A stretch of DNA of 64,000 nt from JBGRQA01 sp041725895 (GCA_041725895.1 JBGRQA010000005.1:62001-126000), one strand, 5' to 3'. Shown: positions 25,501-35,145, counted from the stretch's first letter. Notes: generated by a model not told the origin, from the sequence alone. A program made the numbers and translations.

Positions 25501-26724
25501 ATGATAACTAATCTAGAAGAAATTCTTTCCGACAGCGCCAAAGGAATGAAACGTTCGGCGATCCGAGAACTGCTGAAATTGACTCAGCGTCCTGAAATTA
25601 TTTCATTTGCCGGAGGATTACCTGCACCCAACACTTTTCCGATTGACGAATTGAAAGCAATCACCAATGAAGTGCTGGATGAAGATGGGGCTTCTGCCCT
25701 TCAATACGGTTCTACCGAAGGAGATCCTAAATTACGTTCCATCCTGACCGAAAGATATAAAAAGCAAGGCTTGAATATCACCGAAGATAACCTGTCAATC
25801 CTTACCTCATCTCAACAGGGGTTGGATTTGGTTGCTAAAATTTTCATCAACCGAGGTGATAAAATTATTTGCGGTTTGCCATCCTATTTAGGTGGTTTGG
25901 GGGCATTCACTTCATATGGTGCTCAGCCTGTTGGAATCAAATTTGATGAATACGGTATGCGTTCCGACCTGTTGGAAAAAAAGTTGGCTGAATTAAAAGC
26001 TGCCAACGATATGCCTAAGTTTATCTATATTATTCCTGATTTCCAAAACCCTGCAGGTGTTACCATGCCTGAATTCAGAAGATTGGAAATTATTGAAATT
26101 GCCAAAAAATACGATGTACTGATCCTGGAGGATAGCCCATACCGCGAGCTTCGCTTCGAAGGAGAGCCACAAAGAATGATTTACGAGCTGGATAATTCCG
26201 GTCACGTTATCGCTTTGGGAACCTTCTCCAAAATCTTCGTTCCTGGATTCCGTGTAGGTTGGGTTATTGCTCACGAGGCCATTATCGACAAATTCGTAAA
26301 AGCCAAGCAAAACACCGACTTGTGTACTGCTCCTTTTGTACAGAAAATTGCGGCTAAATACCTGGAAAAAGGCTTATTCGATAAAAACCTGGAGGATATC
26401 ATTAAGATGTATCACGAGAAGCGTGATATCATGTTGCAGGCTTTCGACGAATATATGCCTGAAGGTGTTACCTGGACGCGTCCTGAAGGGGGATTGTTCC
26501 TGTTCCTAAGCCTTCCTGAAAATTTGGATGCGGAAGATTTGTTCAAGATTGCCATTGAAAAGAACGTAGCGGTTGTATTGGGAACTGTATTCCATTGCGA
26601 CGGTAGCGGAAAGAATACCATGCGTTTGAACTTCTCCTACATGGACGAAGAGAAGAACCGTGAAGGAGTGAAGCGCTTGGCTGAATCCATCAGAATTTTG
26701 ATGGATCAAAAAGTTAATGCATAA
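25501..26724 (+). CDS. PLP-dependent aminotransferase, 2-aminoadipate/aromatic type
   Basis: 407 residues of the class I fold, in the LysN/MocR-like 2-aminoadipate group. Blocks: REIL-like RELLKLTQRPEIISFAGG at the N-terminus (about 21-38), PDFQNPAGVTM near 180, the PLP lysine in GTFSKIFVPGFRVGW (about 240-254), and the final arginine in MRLNFSYMDEE. In other bacteria such enzymes use 2-aminoadipate, branched-chain or aromatic amino acids with 2-oxoglutarate. G-rich GGGGGA lies 11 bases before the ATG. It is a single gene ended by a strong terminator. Confidence 0.88.
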   Translation: MITNLEEILSDSAKGMKRSAIRELLKLTQRPEIISFAGGLPAPNTFPIDELKAITNEVLDEDGASALQYGSTEGDPKLRSILTERYKKQGLNITEDNLSILTSSQQGLDLVAKIFINRGDKIICGLPSYLGGLGAFTSYGAQPVGIKFDEYGMRSDLLEKKLAELKAANDMPKFIYIIPDFQNPAGVTMPEFRRLEIIEIAKKYDVLILEDSPYRELRFEGEPQRMIYELDNSGHVIALGTFSKIFVPGFRVGWVIAHEAIIDKFVKAKQNTDLCTAPFVQKIAAKYLEKGLFDKNLEDIIKMYHEKRDIMLQAFDEYMPEGVTWTRPEGGLFLFLSLPENLDAEDLFKIAIEKNVAVVLGTVFHCDGSGKNTMRLNFSYMDEEKNREGVKRLAESIRILMDQKVNA

Positions 26725-26752
26725 TAAATCCTAAAATCTCACCTTACAAAAA

Positions 26753-26783
26753 AACCCCGGGTCAATCCCGGGGTTCTTTTTTT
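26753..26783 (+). terminator. Intrinsic terminator between convergent genes
   Basis: AACCCCGGG (26753-26761) pairs with CCCGGGGTT (26767-26775) around TCAAT, followed by CTTTTTTTA. On the other strand an A run before the stem supplies T residues, so it is probably bidirectional. Confidence 0.92.
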
Positions 26784-26798
26784 ATATAGCATTGGAAA

Positions 26799-27596
26799 TT
26801 AATATTCCACTTCAATCATATATCCGGCATGCCTGCGCATGTTCATCACCTTCTGATCCTCGAAAATAAGGTACTGCCCCTTTATTCCACATAGTACGCC
26901 CTGGTACTCCTGGAGCTTATCAAAGTTGATACTGGTTACCTTTTGCGGATAGTTCTGAACCGGGTAATTCACTTCAACCACTTCATCGTCATCCGTAACA
27001 TATTGTTTCAACTCAGGATGAAGTAACTCGACAGCTCTTCTTTTCTGGGCCACCAAATCTGCCGATTCATCCACATTATTCTTGAGCATGTCGCGCCAGT
27101 TGGTTTTATCTGCAAAATGTTCCTTTAGGGCCACCTCCATTACCCCGGCAATGTGTCGATTGGGGGTTTGCGCAAGGCGAATGGCCCTGGAAGCTCCCTG
27201 GTCGATCCAGCGGGTAGGAATTTGCGAAAAGCGGGTTACCCCCACCTTCACTACCGACGATAGCGCCAAATAGACGAAATGGGGCTTTAGAGAGTTCTCT
27301 TTTGCCCACTCCATGTCCCTGGAAATCCCCAGATGCGATTGATCCAACTCAGGATGTACAATACTGATATCCGTTTGCGGAAGGGTATTGAAACAGCTGT
27401 AGCAATATCCCTGCGAAAAAGAAGTTTTGGTTTTTTTTCCGCAATGGATGCAATTGATTTGTCCCAGAAATTTCATCCGAATGGATTTTCCAACCAAATC
27501 GTTCATCAGAATCTCTTCATTTCCGACCGGAAGCCGGTATTCCACTTCCGGCTTCAGAAGAGTTCGCATTTTTAGAATATTGCCACTTTTTATCAT
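26799..27596 (-). CDS. DUF2797 family protein
   Basis: 265 residues. An N-terminal domain contains a zinc ribbon, CIHCGKK (about 49-55) paired with YCYSC (about 64-68). The middle domain has HFVYLALSSVVKVGVTR and RWIDQGASRAIRLA (about 107-145), which resembles the GIY-YIG fold core (VYL..KVG.T). This matches DUF2797, a widespread Bacteroidota family without assigned function to my knowledge. The ATG at 27596 gives the family N-terminus (GNILKMR). It is followed 9 bases upstream by the thioredoxin gene's stop, so the two are likely co-transcribed. Confidence 0.82.
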   Translation of the reverse strand: MIKSGNILKMRTLLKPEVEYRLPVGNEEILMNDLVGKSIRMKFLGQINCIHCGKKTKTSFSQGYCYSCFNTLPQTDISIVHPELDQSHLGISRDMEWAKENSLKPHFVYLALSSVVKVGVTRFSQIPTRWIDQGASRAIRLAQTPNRHIAGVMEVALKEHFADKTNWRDMLKNNVDESADLVAQKRRAVELLHPELKQYVTDDDEVVEVNYPVQNYPQKVTSINFDKLQEYQGVLCGIKGQYLIFEDQKVMNMRRHAGYMIEVEY

Positions 27597-27605
27597 TGTT
27601 CCTCT

Positions 27606-28109
27606 TTAAAGATTTTTCTCAATCAGGTTAATCATTTCATCCAATTCCTGCTGACTAAAACCAGCTCCCTGGTAGATAATTTTTCCATTTTTGTCAACAA
27701 TTACGTTCCGGGGAATGTATTTATCGGCAAACTTACTGTAGACCTCCCGCTTGGGGTCGGCAGCAATGGGGAAAGTAAAACCTTTCTTGCTATTGAATTT
27801 AAGCAATTGCTCACGGGTGTGCTCTCTCCCGATGGAAACCATCGTAAAATTCTTGTTCTTAAAACGGGGCCAAAGCTGCTTCTCCACTTGGGGAAGCTCC
27901 TTCATACAAGGACCACACCAGGTGGCAAAAAAGTTAATCAAAACAACTTTCCCTCGCAATTTGGAAATATCAATGACATCGCCCGAAAGGCTCTTTACCG
28001 AAAATGCAGGAACTTGCTGCCCCATTTTGGTTAGTGTCCCTTCCTTTTCCTCAGCAAATGCTCCTGTGGATAGGCAAAGGGCCATTAGAATTACAAAAAA
28101 TCTCTTCAT
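27606..28109 (-). CDS. TlpA/ResA-like periplasmic thioredoxin
   Basis: 167 residues with a signal peptide (MKRFFVILMALCLSTGAFA). The thioredoxin motif is FATWCGPCMKELPQ, with the redox pair at about 72 and 75, preceded by LRGKVVLINFFATW and followed by a cis-Pro region (IPRNVIVDKNGKI). It belongs to the AhpC/TSA-Redoxin superfamily members that reduce periplasmic disulfides. Its place between a U32 protein and DUF2797 does not reveal its client. 18 bases separate it from the U32 gene upstream. Confidence 0.9.
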   Translation of the reverse strand: MKRFFVILMALCLSTGAFAEEKEGTLTKMGQQVPAFSVKSLSGDVIDISKLRGKVVLINFFATWCGPCMKELPQVEKQLWPRFKNKNFTMVSIGREHTREQLLKFNSKKGFTFPIAADPKREVYSKFADKYIPRNVIVDKNGKIIYQGAGFSQQELDEMINLIEKNL

Positions 28110-28127
28110 TTTGGTTACTATTTAGGG

Positions 28128-29384
28128 TTATTGCATTAATTCCTTAGTTGTCTCCACGATCTTATAAAGCTTATCCGAACGACGAATCATCTGATCCAGA
28201 ACCATTGAGAATCGCTCTCCCTTTACGGTTTTAGTCACCGGTTTACGATCTACATGTATCTCCTTTACGGTAGTTTCCACCACACCAGTTGTAGGTCCGG
28301 TAATCAGGATCTGATCGCCCACAGAAAGTTCCTGGGTTTCCATTAAAAATTCGGCAACCTTAATTTTACCGAAGTAATTCATCCCCTTACCAACATAGAT
28401 CTTCTTTTTGGTAGAACGGGAGCCATAGTTATTGCTCCACTCCCCAAGACGCTGGCCCATGTAATATCCATCCCAAAATCCACGGTTAAAGACAGAAGAC
28501 AGGCGTTGCTTCCACTCTTCAATTCTCTCTTCATTGTAGCTTCCATCCAGGTATGCCTCTACCCCTTCGTTGTAGCAATCCAAAACGGTCTTGACATATT
28601 CGGGAGATCGGGCACGTCCTTCAAACTTGAGAACGGTCACCCCGGCATCCAGCAATTTATTCAGGAATCCAATGGTACACAAATCCTTTGGCGACATGAT
28701 GTACTCATTATCAATCTCCAGCTCATTACCGGTTTCTTTTTCGGTAACAATATAACTTTTCCGACAGGATTGCATGCAGGCGCCACGATTGGCAGAGGAA
28801 TTCTTCTCATGCAAGCTGAGATAACATTTGCCTGATACAGCCATACACAAGGCTCCGTGAGCAAACATCTCAATCTGGATCAATTCTCCTTTGGGCCCAC
28901 GAATATCTTCTTCCCGAATGGCTTTGGAGATAGCCGCCACCTGAGTCAACGAAAGTTCTCGGGCAAGTACTACCACATCAGCGAAATGAGCATAGAATTT
29001 CACCGCATCGATATTAGTAATATTACATTGTGTGGAAATATGCACCTCCACATCCTGAGATCTTGCATACTGGATGGCAGCAATGTCGGAGGCAATTATA
29101 GCAGTTATTCCACTAGCTTTGGCTGCATCCACAACATCGTGCATCAATTTCAGATCATGATCATACAATACAGTATTCACGGTGAGATAACTACGAATGT
29201 TATTCTCTTTACAAATTTTTACGATCTCGCGTAAATCTTCCAAGGTAAAATTATTGGAGGATCGTGCCCGCATGTTCAACTGCTCAACTCCAAAATAAAT
29301 GGAATTGGCACCTCCCTGTATGGCCGCCATCAACGACTCATAGGATCCTACCGGTGCCATCAGTTCTATATCGCTTCGCTTCAT
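28128..29384 (-). CDS. U32 family protein, TrhP-like tRNA hydroxylation factor
   Basis: The product begins MKRSDIELMAPVGSYESLMAAIQGGA, the typical U32 N-terminus, and continues with NSIYFGVEQLNMRAR. Conserved cysteines occur in CMAVSGKCYLS and NRGACMQSCRKSY (about 195-225), as in the RlhA/TrhP type thought to bind a metal or Fe-S cluster. In E. coli and B. subtilis the TrhP-type proteins make 5-hydroxyuridine in tRNA using prephenate. At 418 residues it lacks the long extension of RlhA. In-frame ATGs at 29390 and 29447 are alternatives; the last would add 21 residues. Confidence 0.85.
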   Translation of the reverse strand: MKRSDIELMAPVGSYESLMAAIQGGANSIYFGVEQLNMRARSSNNFTLEDLREIVKICKENNIRSYLTVNTVLYDHDLKLMHDVVDAAKASGITAIIASDIAAIQYARSQDVEVHISTQCNITNIDAVKFYAHFADVVVLARELSLTQVAAISKAIREEDIRGPKGELIQIEMFAHGALCMAVSGKCYLSLHEKNSSANRGACMQSCRKSYIVTEKETGNELEIDNEYIMSPKDLCTIGFLNKLLDAGVTVLKFEGRARSPEYVKTVLDCYNEGVEAYLDGSYNEERIEEWKQRLSSVFNRGFWDGYYMGQRLGEWSNNYGSRSTKKKIYVGKGMNYFGKIKVAEFLMETQELSVGDQILITGPTTGVVETTVKEIHVDRKPVTKTVKGERFSMVLDQMIRRSDKLYKIVETTKELMQ

Positions 29385-29572
29385 TCCCATCAAGTTCTTA
29401 TTTGCTGATTTAAATACAGAACCAGCAGCAAAATCCTTTCTTAACATCTTATGAAACTTAGCTGCTGATTCTCAGCAAAAGTAATGTTTCTGCCCCATTC
29501 CTGCAAAAAACGGAGAATTTAAACATTTGGATACTTCCATTCATAAGTGTTTGAGGCAAAAGTTGTTTTCAC

Positions 29573-29603
29573 TTGTTTAAAATTTTAAAAATCTGTACTT
29601 TTG
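29573..29603 (+). promoter_or_regulatory. Consensus Bacteroidota promoter
   Basis: TTG (29573-29575), 20 bases, then TACTTTTG (29596-29603), a full match to TAnnTTTG. It points to the KamA-like gene 250 bases downstream, so either the transcript has a leader of about 245 bases or a small RNA starts here. Confidence 0.7.
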
Positions 29604-29854
29604 CGCTACAGCTATGGGCACCCCGGAATAAGCATCTTCCTTCAACGCCGTTTTTCAGGTAATTTCAAAAAAGGATATTATTCCTCTAATCCCGATTCCA
29701 GGGATTTCTAATGCAAGCGAACGATCGAACGGTTTCAGCAACCCTTTTCGCTATCATATCCTAATAGCTTGATTTTGTGTTTAGTTATAACAATACTGCA
29801 ATCGTATTCAACATGATTCGATTAGCAGAGAACATCAAAACCAGATATTAGCCT
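29604..29854 (+). other. Long 5' leader of the KamA-like gene
   Basis: About 245 bases between the promoter and the ATG, with no reading frame of note. It has short pairing words (for example GGGATT/AATCCC near 29690-29710) but I could not match it to a known riboswitch class. Confidence 0.4.
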
Positions 29855-31126
29855 ATGAAATACAAAGCGTACACGCTAAAAAATTTCAAACAAATTCCTC
29901 AGATAGGGAAGTTAAGTGCGGAACAGCAATTTGATATTGAGGTAGTAGGAGAAGTTCTTCCCTTCAAAGCCAACAATTATGTTATTGACGAATTGATTGA
30001 CTGGGACAATTTTGAAAAAGATCCCGTCTTTATTCTCACCTTCCCTCAAAAGGGAATGCTTTCGAAAGAAAGATACGATCGTATGGCCAAAGTGATTCGT
30101 GAAGGAGGATCTCGCGAAGAGATCACCAAAACGGCCAATAAAATCCGGATGGAATTGAATCCGAATCCTGCCGGCCAGGTGAACAACGTTCCGGAATTAA
30201 ACGGTGAAAAACTAGTCGGAATTCAACACAAATACAGGGAAACCATGTTGTTTTTCCCTACCCAGGGACAAACCTGTCACGCATATTGTACCTTTTGCTT
30301 CCGCTGGCCCCAATTTTCCGGAATTGATGAGCTAAAGTTTGCCATGAAGCAAGTAGATCAAGTTATTGGTTATCTTCGTGAGAATCCTAACATCACCGAT
30401 CTTTTGATCACCGGTGGAGATCCAATGGTAATGAAGAGTAAAATCTTTAGTTCCTATATTGATGCCATCATCGAGGCCGACCTTCCAAATTTAAAAACCA
30501 TTCGTATTGGTACCAAAACACTGGGATATTGGCCCTATCGTTACACCAAAGACAATGATGCAGAAGATTTGTTGAAGGTGTTCAAAAAAATCCATGATAA
30601 CGGAATTAACCTTTCCATAATGGCTCATTTCAATCATCTGAACGAGTTGAAGACCGATGTGGTTAAGGAAGCAATCCGAAAAATACGCGAAACCGGAGCC
30701 GTTATCAGAACCCAATCGCCATTGATGAAACATTTGAATGACGATGCGGATATGTGGGCAGCCATGTGGCGCAAGCAAGTAGATTTGGGACTAATTCCTT
30801 ACTACATGTTTATTGCCCGGGAAACAGGAGCTCAGGAATATTTTGCCATCACTCTGGAAGAAGCCTGGAATATCTTCCGAAAAGCTTACTCACAAGTGAG
30901 CGGGGTATGTAGAACCGTTCGTGGTCCAAGTATGTCTGCCACACCAGGAAAAGTTCAGGTTTCGGGTATTTCCGAAATCAATGGGGAAAAAGTATTTATT
31001 CTGAACTTTATCCAGGGAAAGAACCCTGATTGGGTTGGACAACCATTTTTTGCCAAGTACAATCCCGATGCCTTATGGCTTGATGATTTGGAACCCGCTT
31101 TTTCTGACAAATTCATGTTCGAATAG
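29855..31126 (+). CDS. KamA-family radical SAM protein (lysine 2,3-aminomutase-like)
   Basis: 423 residues. The radical SAM cluster motif is CHAYCTFCFRW (CxxxCxxC, about 149-156), followed by LLITGGDPM (about 184-192), as in lysine 2,3-aminomutase. KamA proper has C-R-H-C-T-R-R-R at the cluster; here it is CTFCFRWPQF, so this is a separate subgroup and the substrate is open. PLP-binding blocks near the C-terminus are weak: ATPGKVQVSG and NFIQGKNPDWVGQPFF. The gene is alone with its own promoter and terminator. Beta-lysine or another beta-amino acid as osmolyte is possible but not shown. Confidence 0.8.
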   Translation: MKYKAYTLKNFKQIPQIGKLSAEQQFDIEVVGEVLPFKANNYVIDELIDWDNFEKDPVFILTFPQKGMLSKERYDRMAKVIREGGSREEITKTANKIRMELNPNPAGQVNNVPELNGEKLVGIQHKYRETMLFFPTQGQTCHAYCTFCFRWPQFSGIDELKFAMKQVDQVIGYLRENPNITDLLITGGDPMVMKSKIFSSYIDAIIEADLPNLKTIRIGTKTLGYWPYRYTKDNDAEDLLKVFKKIHDNGINLSIMAHFNHLNELKTDVVKEAIRKIRETGAVIRTQSPLMKHLNDDADMWAAMWRKQVDLGLIPYYMFIARETGAQEYFAITLEEAWNIFRKAYSQVSGVCRTVRGPSMSATPGKVQVSGISEINGEKVFILNFIQGKNPDWVGQPFFAKYNPDALWLDDLEPAFSDKFMFE

Positions 31127-31150
31127 GACTTATTTCCATCGAGATATACA

Positions 31151-31187
31151 AAAAAAAGGAATTGCGTTTGCAATTCCTTTTTTTGTA
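31151..31187. terminator. Bidirectional terminator between convergent genes
   Basis: AAAAAAAGGAATTG (31151-31164) pairs perfectly with CAATTCCTTTTTTT (31171-31184) around CGTTTG. A and T runs on both sides serve the genes at 29855 and 31208. Confidence 0.93.
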
Positions 31188-31207
31188 TCCTTTTCTTCCG
31201 TAAAAAT

Positions 31208-32545
31208 TTACAAATCCTTCAGTAAAGTTTCTCCAGGCTGATTGGCAACATTTGAACGATATGTTTTCATTACCTCATTCAAACCCTCGTAAGTTTGAGT
31301 TTGTAATACCGGAATATTATCCGACCCTTTTCGTTCAAGCGTATCAATTACATATTGAAGTGTGAGGCGGTTGATATCCATTGAAGGTTGATAGGCCACC
31401 ACTTTTTCTCTTTCAGTACGAAGCTCAGAAAAGATTCCGCATTCCACCAAATTAAAAACAATTTCCCGAACCAAACGAATCGGGATCTCCAATTGCTGCG
31501 AAATATCAATGGAACGAGGCGCCCGCTCTCCCCTTGCGAATTTATCCACCACAAAATGACATACATACAAACTGAGCAAGCGTTTGTAATCATAGGAAAT
31601 ATCAATGGTTTCAGCCTCGTATTCATAACTTTCCACGTTCTGCTCCGCAAAAGAAATTTCGGCACCGAACAATACAATCAGCCAACTGAACTGCAACCAA
31701 ACCAAAAATAAGGGCAACGCAGCAAAACTTCCGTAAATAGCATTGTAAGTACTCACCCCCACCTGAAATTCAATGTATCCCCACTGCAACAATTGATATA
31801 TGGTCCCGGCAATCACTCCGGCCATCAATCCCGACTTGAATTTCACTCTGGTATTGGGCATAAAAATATAAATCCCTGTAAACAGAAGCCATATCAGGCA
31901 GTAGGGAACCAACTTGAGCAGAAAGAAGATAAATGGATTGATTGCCCCCATGAAGGTTGAATCCTGAGCAAAAGCCTTAATGTGGGTCGTAATTACAACC
32001 GTAAGACTACTTGAAGTTACCATGAGAATGGGGGCCAGAATCATTACGGCCAGGTAATCGGTGAATTTCCGGGCCCAGGTCCTCCCTTTCTTGATTTGCC
32101 AAACATCATTGAACGAGGCTTCAATATTTCCCAAAACCTTCATCACCGACCAAAACAAAATGGCTAAACCCAATCCTGCCACCAGGGTTCCTTTGGTATT
32201 CTCCAGCATCTTATTGGCAAACCCAATTAACCATTGCAACACTTCCTGTTGCCCCGACAGACTTGAATTCAATTCCTTTTCCAATAGTTTCTCAATCCCA
32301 AAACCTTTAGCTATTCCAAAGGCCATGGCAAGAATAGGAACAACCGAAAGCAGGGAGTAGAAAGTTAAGGCAGAAGCTCTCAACTGACACTTATCCTCGT
32401 AGAAACCTTTCACCGCAAGCAGGTAGATTCGTAGCTGACGAATTAAAAAATACCTCGGTCCAGAAAGATCTTTCAGGCGCATGTTCCAAACCCCTTTGCT
32501 CAGAAAATTCATCAAGCTGTCAAAGTACAATTGAATGCTTTTCAT
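31208..32545 (-). CDS. YihY/BrkB-type membrane protein
   Basis: 445 residues with about six hydrophobic helices in residues 55-310. The family start is seen as DKCQLRASALTFYSLLSVVPILAMAFGIAKGF, and later GSFAALPLFLVWLQFSWLIVLFGAEISFA. The last 130 residues are a soluble winged-helix-like part (QQLEIPIRLVREIVFNLVE). YihY proteins were once called ribonuclease BN; that activity belongs to another gene, and their role remains unclear. The ATG at 32545 is preferred to a TTG eight codons upstream. Confidence 0.85.
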   Translation of the reverse strand: MKSIQLYFDSLMNFLSKGVWNMRLKDLSGPRYFLIRQLRIYLLAVKGFYEDKCQLRASALTFYSLLSVVPILAMAFGIAKGFGIEKLLEKELNSSLSGQQEVLQWLIGFANKMLENTKGTLVAGLGLAILFWSVMKVLGNIEASFNDVWQIKKGRTWARKFTDYLAVMILAPILMVTSSSLTVVITTHIKAFAQDSTFMGAINPFIFFLLKLVPYCLIWLLFTGIYIFMPNTRVKFKSGLMAGVIAGTIYQLLQWGYIEFQVGVSTYNAIYGSFAALPLFLVWLQFSWLIVLFGAEISFAEQNVESYEYEAETIDISYDYKRLLSLYVCHFVVDKFARGERAPRSIDISQQLEIPIRLVREIVFNLVECGIFSELRTEREKVVAYQPSMDINRLTLQYVIDTLERKGSDNIPVLQTQTYEGLNEVMKTYRSNVANQPGETLLKDL

Positions 32546-32751
32546 AAATGGAATTAAAGTTTTACTCAATTTGATAGATCGAATTTACGGAAAAGCCTCT
32601 GATTTACCAATTACTTGCTGTAGGCATAACAATTCGAATGAATATCTGAACGACACAAATAATCCTTAGAGAGATATTCTCTCAGCTGAATCCTCTAAAA
32701 TTGAAAAACATTTTTAACTTAAGGTTTTTTTACTCTAATCAGATATTAACA

Positions 32752-33846
32752 ATGAAATTCAAATCCTTACTACTTGTATGTGTGACCTGTCTGTGTTTGA
32801 TGGCCTTTAAAAGTCGCAAACCCCGCTACAACACAGCAATTCAGAAAACCAATCTCCTGATTGACAGCTTCATGAAAGCGAATCAGATTCCAGGTTTGGC
32901 CATAACAATAAATCGAAACAACCAAACAATTCTAAGTAAGGGATTTGGATATGCTGACCTAGAGCAAAAGATCAAAGTTTCACCTTCCAAAACCCGATTC
33001 AGAGTTGCTAGTATTTCCAAACCATTAACGGCAGATGCCCTCATTCACCTGGAGGAAAAGGGACAACTGGTTCTGGACTCCTCCATTCAGGTCTACCTGC
33101 CAAATTTTCCTCTAAAAAAAGGAAAAATAACTCCCCGCCTGGTAGCCGGACACCTGGCTGGCATCAGACATTACAGGGGGATGGAATTCTTGAGCAGCAA
33201 GCACTACAATAATGTGTCCGATGCACTTGAGATCTTTAGTGAGGATTCCTTGATCTCCTACCCCGGGGAAGAATTTCACTACTCCAGCTACGGTTGGAAC
33301 CTGTTGAGCTCCATTATCGAACAGGCATCCGGAGAAAAATTTCTGTCCTACATGAAAAATAAAGTTTTTGATCCGTTGAACATGCGGAACACCTGCGCCG
33401 ATCAGAACGATAGTATTATTCCCTTCAGAAGCCGTTTCTACGCCGTTAGCCCAACAAAAAGCCTTATTAATGCACCCTATGTAGACAATAGCTGTAAATG
33501 GGCCGGAGGAGGCTTTATCTCCACATCTGAAGATATCATGAAATTTGCAATCGCCCACTTAAAGGAAGGCTACCTTTCAACTGAACAGATTGAAGAATTG
33601 ATAACGCCTCTAAAAACCACCAAAGGACAAAGTACCGGATATGGTTTGGGCTGGCATAGTGCCACTGATAAATACGGGAGTTTCTATTACGGACACAGTG
33701 GAGGGGCAGTAGGTGGAACTTCTCAAATGGTGCTTTATCCTCAAAAAGGAATTGTCGTAGTAATTCTTTGCAACCAGGGAAGTGTAAAATACAACGGAAT
33801 TCACAACAAAATAGCCAATTTATTCATTACCTCCCTTAAGAAATAA
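32752..33846 (+). CDS. Class C beta-lactamase-fold serine hydrolase
   Basis: 364 residues. A signal peptide or anchor covers residues 1-20 (MKFKSLLLVCVTCLCLM). The nucleophile motif SxxK is S87-ISK (RVASISKPLTADA), the YxN-like motif is YSSYGWNLLSS (about 180), and the third motif is GHSGGAVGG near the C-terminus. The family includes penicillin-binding hydrolases, esterases and LACTB; substrate is unknown. The first frame start is a TTG 17 codons upstream, so the ATG at 32752 is used. It is a single gene. Confidence 0.85.
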   Translation: MKFKSLLLVCVTCLCLMAFKSRKPRYNTAIQKTNLLIDSFMKANQIPGLAITINRNNQTILSKGFGYADLEQKIKVSPSKTRFRVASISKPLTADALIHLEEKGQLVLDSSIQVYLPNFPLKKGKITPRLVAGHLAGIRHYRGMEFLSSKHYNNVSDALEIFSEDSLISYPGEEFHYSSYGWNLLSSIIEQASGEKFLSYMKNKVFDPLNMRNTCADQNDSIIPFRSRFYAVSPTKSLINAPYVDNSCKWAGGGFISTSEDIMKFAIAHLKEGYLSTEQIEELITPLKTTKGQSTGYGLGWHSATDKYGSFYYGHSGGAVGGTSQMVLYPQKGIVVVILCNQGSVKYNGIHNKIANLFITSLKK

Positions 33847-33885
33847 ATCCAACTCTATTATTTGTGAAATAAAATTAAGGGTATA

Positions 33886-33918
33886 AAAAATGTCGCTCTT
33901 TGATGGAGCGACATTTTT
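33886..33918. terminator. Bidirectional terminator
   Basis: AAAAATGTCGCTC (33886-33898) pairs with GAGCGACATTTTT (33906-33918) around a 7-base loop. It sits between the convergent hydrolase and glycosyltransferase genes. Confidence 0.92.
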
Positions 33919-34004
33919 GTATTGTATCGTTCGTTCTATTTCACGGGTTTCAAATTCCTTATCCAGTTCTAACCGATAGCTATCCGGTAAGTATTTGACA
34001 AGGC

Positions 34005-35039
34005 TTATTTCATTTTTTCTTTTGCTTCCCGGGCCACCCATTCCGGTGTTATATCCACCATACACTGCTGATATGTGTTCATTTTGCATTTTCCACTTCC
34101 ATCCTTGGTACATGGTCTGCAAGGCATATCCTTCTCAAGGGTTTTGATGTGCTCCCCGGTGGTAAATCCGAAGGCCGTGGGTCCCATCAACGAAAGAGCA
34201 GGAATACAGAAAATATCCGCAGCATGCAAAAATCCGGTATCGGCAGAAATGACCAAATTGGATTGAGATACCAGGTAACAAGATTCCAAAAGTGAAGTTT
34301 GCCCGGCAAGGTTCACGACTCTATCCGGGGCCACATTCCGAATCTCCTCACAAAATGAATCACCGGGGCCGGCAAGAATCATAAAATGATACTCGGGCAG
34401 TTGAGCAATCAATTGCTTCCAGTGCCCAACAGGCCAGCGTTTCATTTCCCAGGCTGCCGAAGGTACAATGGTAATAACATTAGATCGGTCGGCTGAGAAT
34501 TGATCAAATACCTTTTCCTCCACCTTCTGTTTCAAATCCAAAGGAAAGTACCATTCTCGTTTCCCATCGGAGAAATCCGTTATCCCCCATTTTTCGAGTG
34601 GTTTCCGAAAGGACTTCATCCCCCTGAAAGGCATGGGGAAACGATCGATTCCGAATTTGAACAGTAAAATTCTTTTGATCCGGTCCTTACTCCTGAGCGC
34701 ATACCTGGGACCTGCTCCAAACCAACGCTTCCAACGGGGCACCAGAACAGTTCGCAGCACATTGGAGCGAATGTTGCTGTGGGCATCGTATATAAAGTCA
34801 AACTTCTCCTCTTTCAGTGCACGGGCAATAGCCAGCAAACCTTTAAAGCCATCTTTCCGTTCAAATCCCCATATTTTATGAATACGCTGATCCATTGCCA
34901 GGAAGGAGGACATATCCTTTCGGGCAATCCAATGAATTTCAGCATCAGGATAATGATTCAGGATTCCGTTGACCACCCCCATACATTGGATGATATCACC
35001 TATGGAACTAAATCGGATAATCAGAAATTTTTTGGGCAT
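34005..35039 (-). CDS. Glycosyltransferase family 9 (heptosyltransferase-like)
   Basis: 344 residues. The start MPKKFLIIRFSSIGDIIQCMGVV is the GT9 signature with the GD pair, followed by PDAEIHWIARKDMSSFL. The C-terminal half has the donor-binding region: ILAGPGDSFCEEI, VISADTGFLHAADI and PTAFGFTTGEH. GT9 enzymes add heptose or related sugars to lipopolysaccharide cores. A cysteine-rich end (MPCRPCTKDGSGKCKMNTYQQC) is seen in many Bacteroidota members. The ATG at 35039 is used rather than a TTG just upstream. It lies downstream of atpC but past a terminator. Confidence 0.9.
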   Translation of the reverse strand: MPKKFLIIRFSSIGDIIQCMGVVNGILNHYPDAEIHWIARKDMSSFLAMDQRIHKIWGFERKDGFKGLLAIARALKEEKFDFIYDAHSNIRSNVLRTVLVPRWKRWFGAGPRYALRSKDRIKRILLFKFGIDRFPMPFRGMKSFRKPLEKWGITDFSDGKREWYFPLDLKQKVEEKVFDQFSADRSNVITIVPSAAWEMKRWPVGHWKQLIAQLPEYHFMILAGPGDSFCEEIRNVAPDRVVNLAGQTSLLESCYLVSQSNLVISADTGFLHAADIFCIPALSLMGPTAFGFTTGEHIKTLEKDMPCRPCTKDGSGKCKMNTYQQCMVDITPEWVAREAKEKMK

Positions 35040-35145
35040 CAATTACTATTTATGAAATTAAGAATTCATTTTAGCCATTCGAAAGATGACTCAATTAGGG
35101 TGCAAAAATACGAAATTCCAACAGAAACCAACTGGGATAAAATGC

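Noticed and set aside
29604..29854. Lysine riboswitch before the KamA-like gene
   Set aside because: I could not find the conserved L-box core pairings; the leader stays unassigned.
33820..34122. 100-codon minus-strand frame overlapping the end of the glycosyltransferase gene
   Set aside because: Overlaps a confident gene in another frame and crosses a strong terminator hairpin.
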